Source: Azolla pinnata
Lineage: Eukaryota > Streptophyta > Polypodiopsida > Salviniales > Salviniaceae
Direction of reading: 5' to 3'
Assembly (NCBI GenBank): GCA_037176905.1
Contig: JBBBWG010028246.1
Span: 26,899-58,822, forward strand
Length of the DNA stretch: 31,924 nucleotides
The number at the start of each line of letters is the position of its first letter. Position 1 is the first letter of the stretch. The notes beneath the pieces are model-generated. The model worked only from the letters and a program-made list of their open reading frames with translations, ran no database searches and was not told where the DNA came from. The translations under genes were made by a program, and so were the position numbers. Shown piece by piece: positions 29,681-31,924 of this stretch.

Positions 29681-31330
29681 ATGTAATTTAGAAAATTTAA
29701 CACGCGTTAAAAATGCGATTTCTGATTTTAGCAGTCGTTAAAACTGTAAATTAGAAATTTTAAGTAGGCGTTAAAAATGCAATTTCTGATTTCGGCAGCG
29801 TCAAAAATGTAATTTAGACAATTTAATAGCTTTAAAAATGCAATTTCTGATTTCAGCAGGCGTCAAAAATGTAATTTAGAAATTTTAATCGGCGTTAAAA
29901 ATGTAATTTCGAAATTTTAATAGCCGTTACAAATGGAATTTAGAAATTTTAACGGTCGTTAAAAATGTAGTTTAGAAATTTTACAGGCGTTAAAAATGTA
30001 ATTTCGAAAATTTATAGGCGTTAAAAATGTAATCTCGAAAATTTATAAGCGTTAAAAAAATGTAATTTCGAAATTTTATAGGCGTTAAAAGTGTTATCTA
30101 GAAATTTTAATAGCCTTAAAAATGCAATTTCGAAAATTTAACAGGCATTAAAAATATAATTTAGAAATTTTAATAGGCGTTAAAAATGTAGTTCAGAAAT
30201 TTTTATAGGCGTTAAAAAATGTAATTTATAAAATTTAATAGGCGTTAAAAATGTAAGCTAGAAATTGTATAGGCGTTAAAAATGTAATTTCGAAAATTTA
30301 TAGGCGTTAAAAAATGTAATTTAGAAATTTTATTAGGCGTTAAAAATGTACTTTCGAAACTTTACAGGCGTTAAAAATGTAGTTTCGAAAATTTATAGGC
30401 GTTAAGTGTAATTTAGAAATTTTATAGGCGTGAAAAATGTAATTTAGAAATTTTAATAGGCGTAAAAAATGTAATCTAGAAATTGTTTAAAATGTAATTT
30501 CGAAGATTTATAGGCGTTAAAAAATGTAATTTAGAAATTTTATAGGCGTTAAAAATGTAATTTAGAAATCTGAATAGGCTTTAAAAATGTAGTTTCGAAA
30601 TTTTATAGCGTTGAAAAATATAATTTAGAAATTCTAATACGCGTTAAAAAATGAAATTTAGAAATCTCAAGAGCGTTAAAAATGTAATATCGAAATTTTA
30701 GTAGGCGTTAAAAAAGTAATTTAGAAATTTTAACAGGCATAACAAATGTAATCTAGAAATTGTTAAAAATGTAATTTCGAAAATTTAAAGGCGTTAAAAA
30801 AATGTAATTTAGAAATTGTATAGGCGCTCAAAATGGAATTTAGAAATCTTAATAGGCTTTAAAAATGTAATTTCGGAATTTTATAGCGTTGAAAAATATA
30901 ATTTAGAAATTCTAATACACGTTAAAAAATGAGATTTAGAAATTTTATAGGCGTTAAAAATGTAATATAGAAATTTTGATAGCGTCAAAAATGTAATTTA
31001 GAAATTTTAATAGGCGTTAAAAATGTAATCTAGAAATTGTTAAAAATGATGTAATCTAGAAATTGCCAAAAATGTAATTTCGAAAATTTATAGGCGTTGA
31101 AAAACGTTATTTAGAAATTTTATAGGCGTTAAAAATGTAATTTTGAAATCTGAATAGGCTTTAAAAATGTAATTTAGAAATCTGAATAGGCTTTAAAAAT
31201 GTAATTTAGAAATCTGAATAGGCGTTAAAAATGTAATTTAGAAATCTGAATAGGCGTTAAAAATGTAATTTAGAAATCTGAATAGGCTTTAAAAATGTAA
31301 TTTAGAAATCTGAATAAGGCTTTAAAAATG
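29663..31330. repeat. minisatellite of about 53 monomers of 31-32 bp
   Basis: By eye I count about 53 direct copies of a monomer near ATAGGCGTTAAAAATGTAAT plus TTAGAAATTTT, including a few shortened ones (near 30486, 30760, 31040, 31065). Variation is mostly at TTTAGAAA/TTTCGAAA and at the GGCGTT/GGCTTT step. Diverged copies sit at the left edge, near-identical copies at the right edge. The array is non-coding. Confidence 0.92.
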
Positions 31331-31351
31331 TTTTTTCATTTTGTTTTTATG

Positions 31352-31381
31352 TTGGGGATTGTTTTCGTTTGTCCTCCCCAA
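31352..31381. other. 7-bp perfect inverted repeat right of the satellite
   Basis: TTGGGGA (31352-31358) and TCCCCAA (31375-31381) can pair across a 16-nt loop. It lies between the satellite and a purine-rich block (about 31440-31500). Confidence 0.5.
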
Positions 31382-31530
31382 TTAAAAAAAAGGAAAACAA
31401 ATTGTTTAATCAGTCTCCGAAAAACCGGGTGTTTTTCTTTTTTGCGTTTGAAAAAGAAAAAGGAAAAAGAAAAAGGAAAAAGGAAAAGCAGGGGTTTGTT
31501 TTGTTTTTTTTTTATTAAATTCGATTTTTA

Positions 31531-31889
31531 GTGGCTGAGAAGCGCCGGCCAATGAGCGCGCGGTTCCGGATCCGATCTGGACGGGCCGCATCCCGGCCAC
31601 ACGTTCCGGCCGCTGACGTGTCCTATCCGCGCTGACGTGGCGCGCCCAGGGCGTCCGACGTGGCGGGCGCCCGCCCCCTCCATGCCCCCCCTTCTCCTTC
31701 CCCCTTCCTTCCCCTAGGGTTTCCTGCGTTTCCCTCTTCCCCTTTCCTTTCTCCCCTTCGCCATCGCCATCGCCATCGCCGTCGCCGTCGCTCTGCTAAC
31801 CCTAACCCTAATCCCTTCCGTTCCGTTCCCTCCTCCGTCTGTCTCTTCTGTCTCGCCTCGCCTCGTCTCCTCTGTCTGTCTCTTCTGAA
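31531..31889 (+). promoter_or_regulatory. GC-rich promoter and 5' leader of a gene beyond the window
   Basis: Base composition changes abruptly from AT-rich to GC-rich. A CCAAT motif lies at 31549-31553. Three ACGTG cores lie at about 31616, 31635 and 31658, in TGACGTG(T/G) and CGACGTGGC contexts of the bZIP/G-box type. Telo-boxes follow: CCTAGGGTTT at 31713 and AACCCTAACCCTAAT near 31798. A pyrimidine-rich leader with (GCCATC)n at about 31760-31792 ends at the poly-G. Orientation to the right is inferred from the order of motifs. Telo-boxes near the start are typical of plant housekeeping and translation genes. Confidence 0.5.

Positions 31890-31924
<35 letters not shown>
31890..31924. repeat. 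poly-G run of 35 bases at the window end
   Basis: The window ends in an unbroken G homopolymer that follows CTTCTGAA. It may continue past the window. It is either a true G tract or an assembly/sequencing artefact at a contig edge. Confidence 0.9.

Overview
This is nuclear DNA of a land plant. The evidence is plant-type telo-box sequence (AAACCCTA repeats), three plant-specific gene families (a plastid-type 3-dehydroquinate synthase relative, a subfamily VIII-1 LRR receptor kinase and a vacuolar sorting receptor), canonical GT-AG introns of roughly 70-1500 bp, and very repeat-rich intergenic DNA. The species cannot be fixed from sequence alone; the abundance of CTT, TG/CA, GATC and ATGC microsatellites would suit a seedless plant (fern, lycophyte or bryophyte), but that is a guess.

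Layout. 1-611: degenerate tandem repeats, telo-boxes and a CAT/CTT/CTG microsatellite ahead of gene 1. 612-3492 (+): an intact eight-exon gene for a 445-residue DHQS-like protein in which several catalytic and zinc-binding residues of real 3-dehydroquinate synthase are replaced. 3493-4844: short convergent intergenic space. 14294-4845 (-): a complete 19-exon LRR receptor kinase of 945 residues whose reconstruction is in frame from signal peptide to stop. 14390-15540: a TATA box and then about 0.9 kb of almost strictly alternating purine/pyrimidine repeat upstream of the kinase. 15541-20559: AT-rich spacer with one copy of a terminal-inverted-repeat element, telo-boxes, about 0.9 kb of polypyrimidine (CTT) repeat and a tRNA-Met primer-binding-site relic of an LTR element. 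20560-24034 (+): a 12-exon vacuolar sorting receptor of 627 residues, with one GC-AG intron and a likely 3'UTR intron. 24035-28440: a series of different tandem repeats, several carrying splice-donor-like sequence. 28441-31530: purine-rich DNA, two tandem copies of a MITE-like element and a minisatellite of about 53 units whose monomer is the terminal inverted repeat of that element. 31531-31889: a GC-rich promoter and 5'UTR, probably of a + strand housekeeping gene that runs out of the window. 31890-31924: a 35-base poly-G run to the end.

The three genes have no evident shared pathway: one is plastid metabolism-derived, one is plasma-membrane signalling, one is Golgi-to-vacuole protein sorting. 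The observations most worth pursuing are the active-site-altered DHQS paralogue and the satellite that appears to have grown out of a transposon end.
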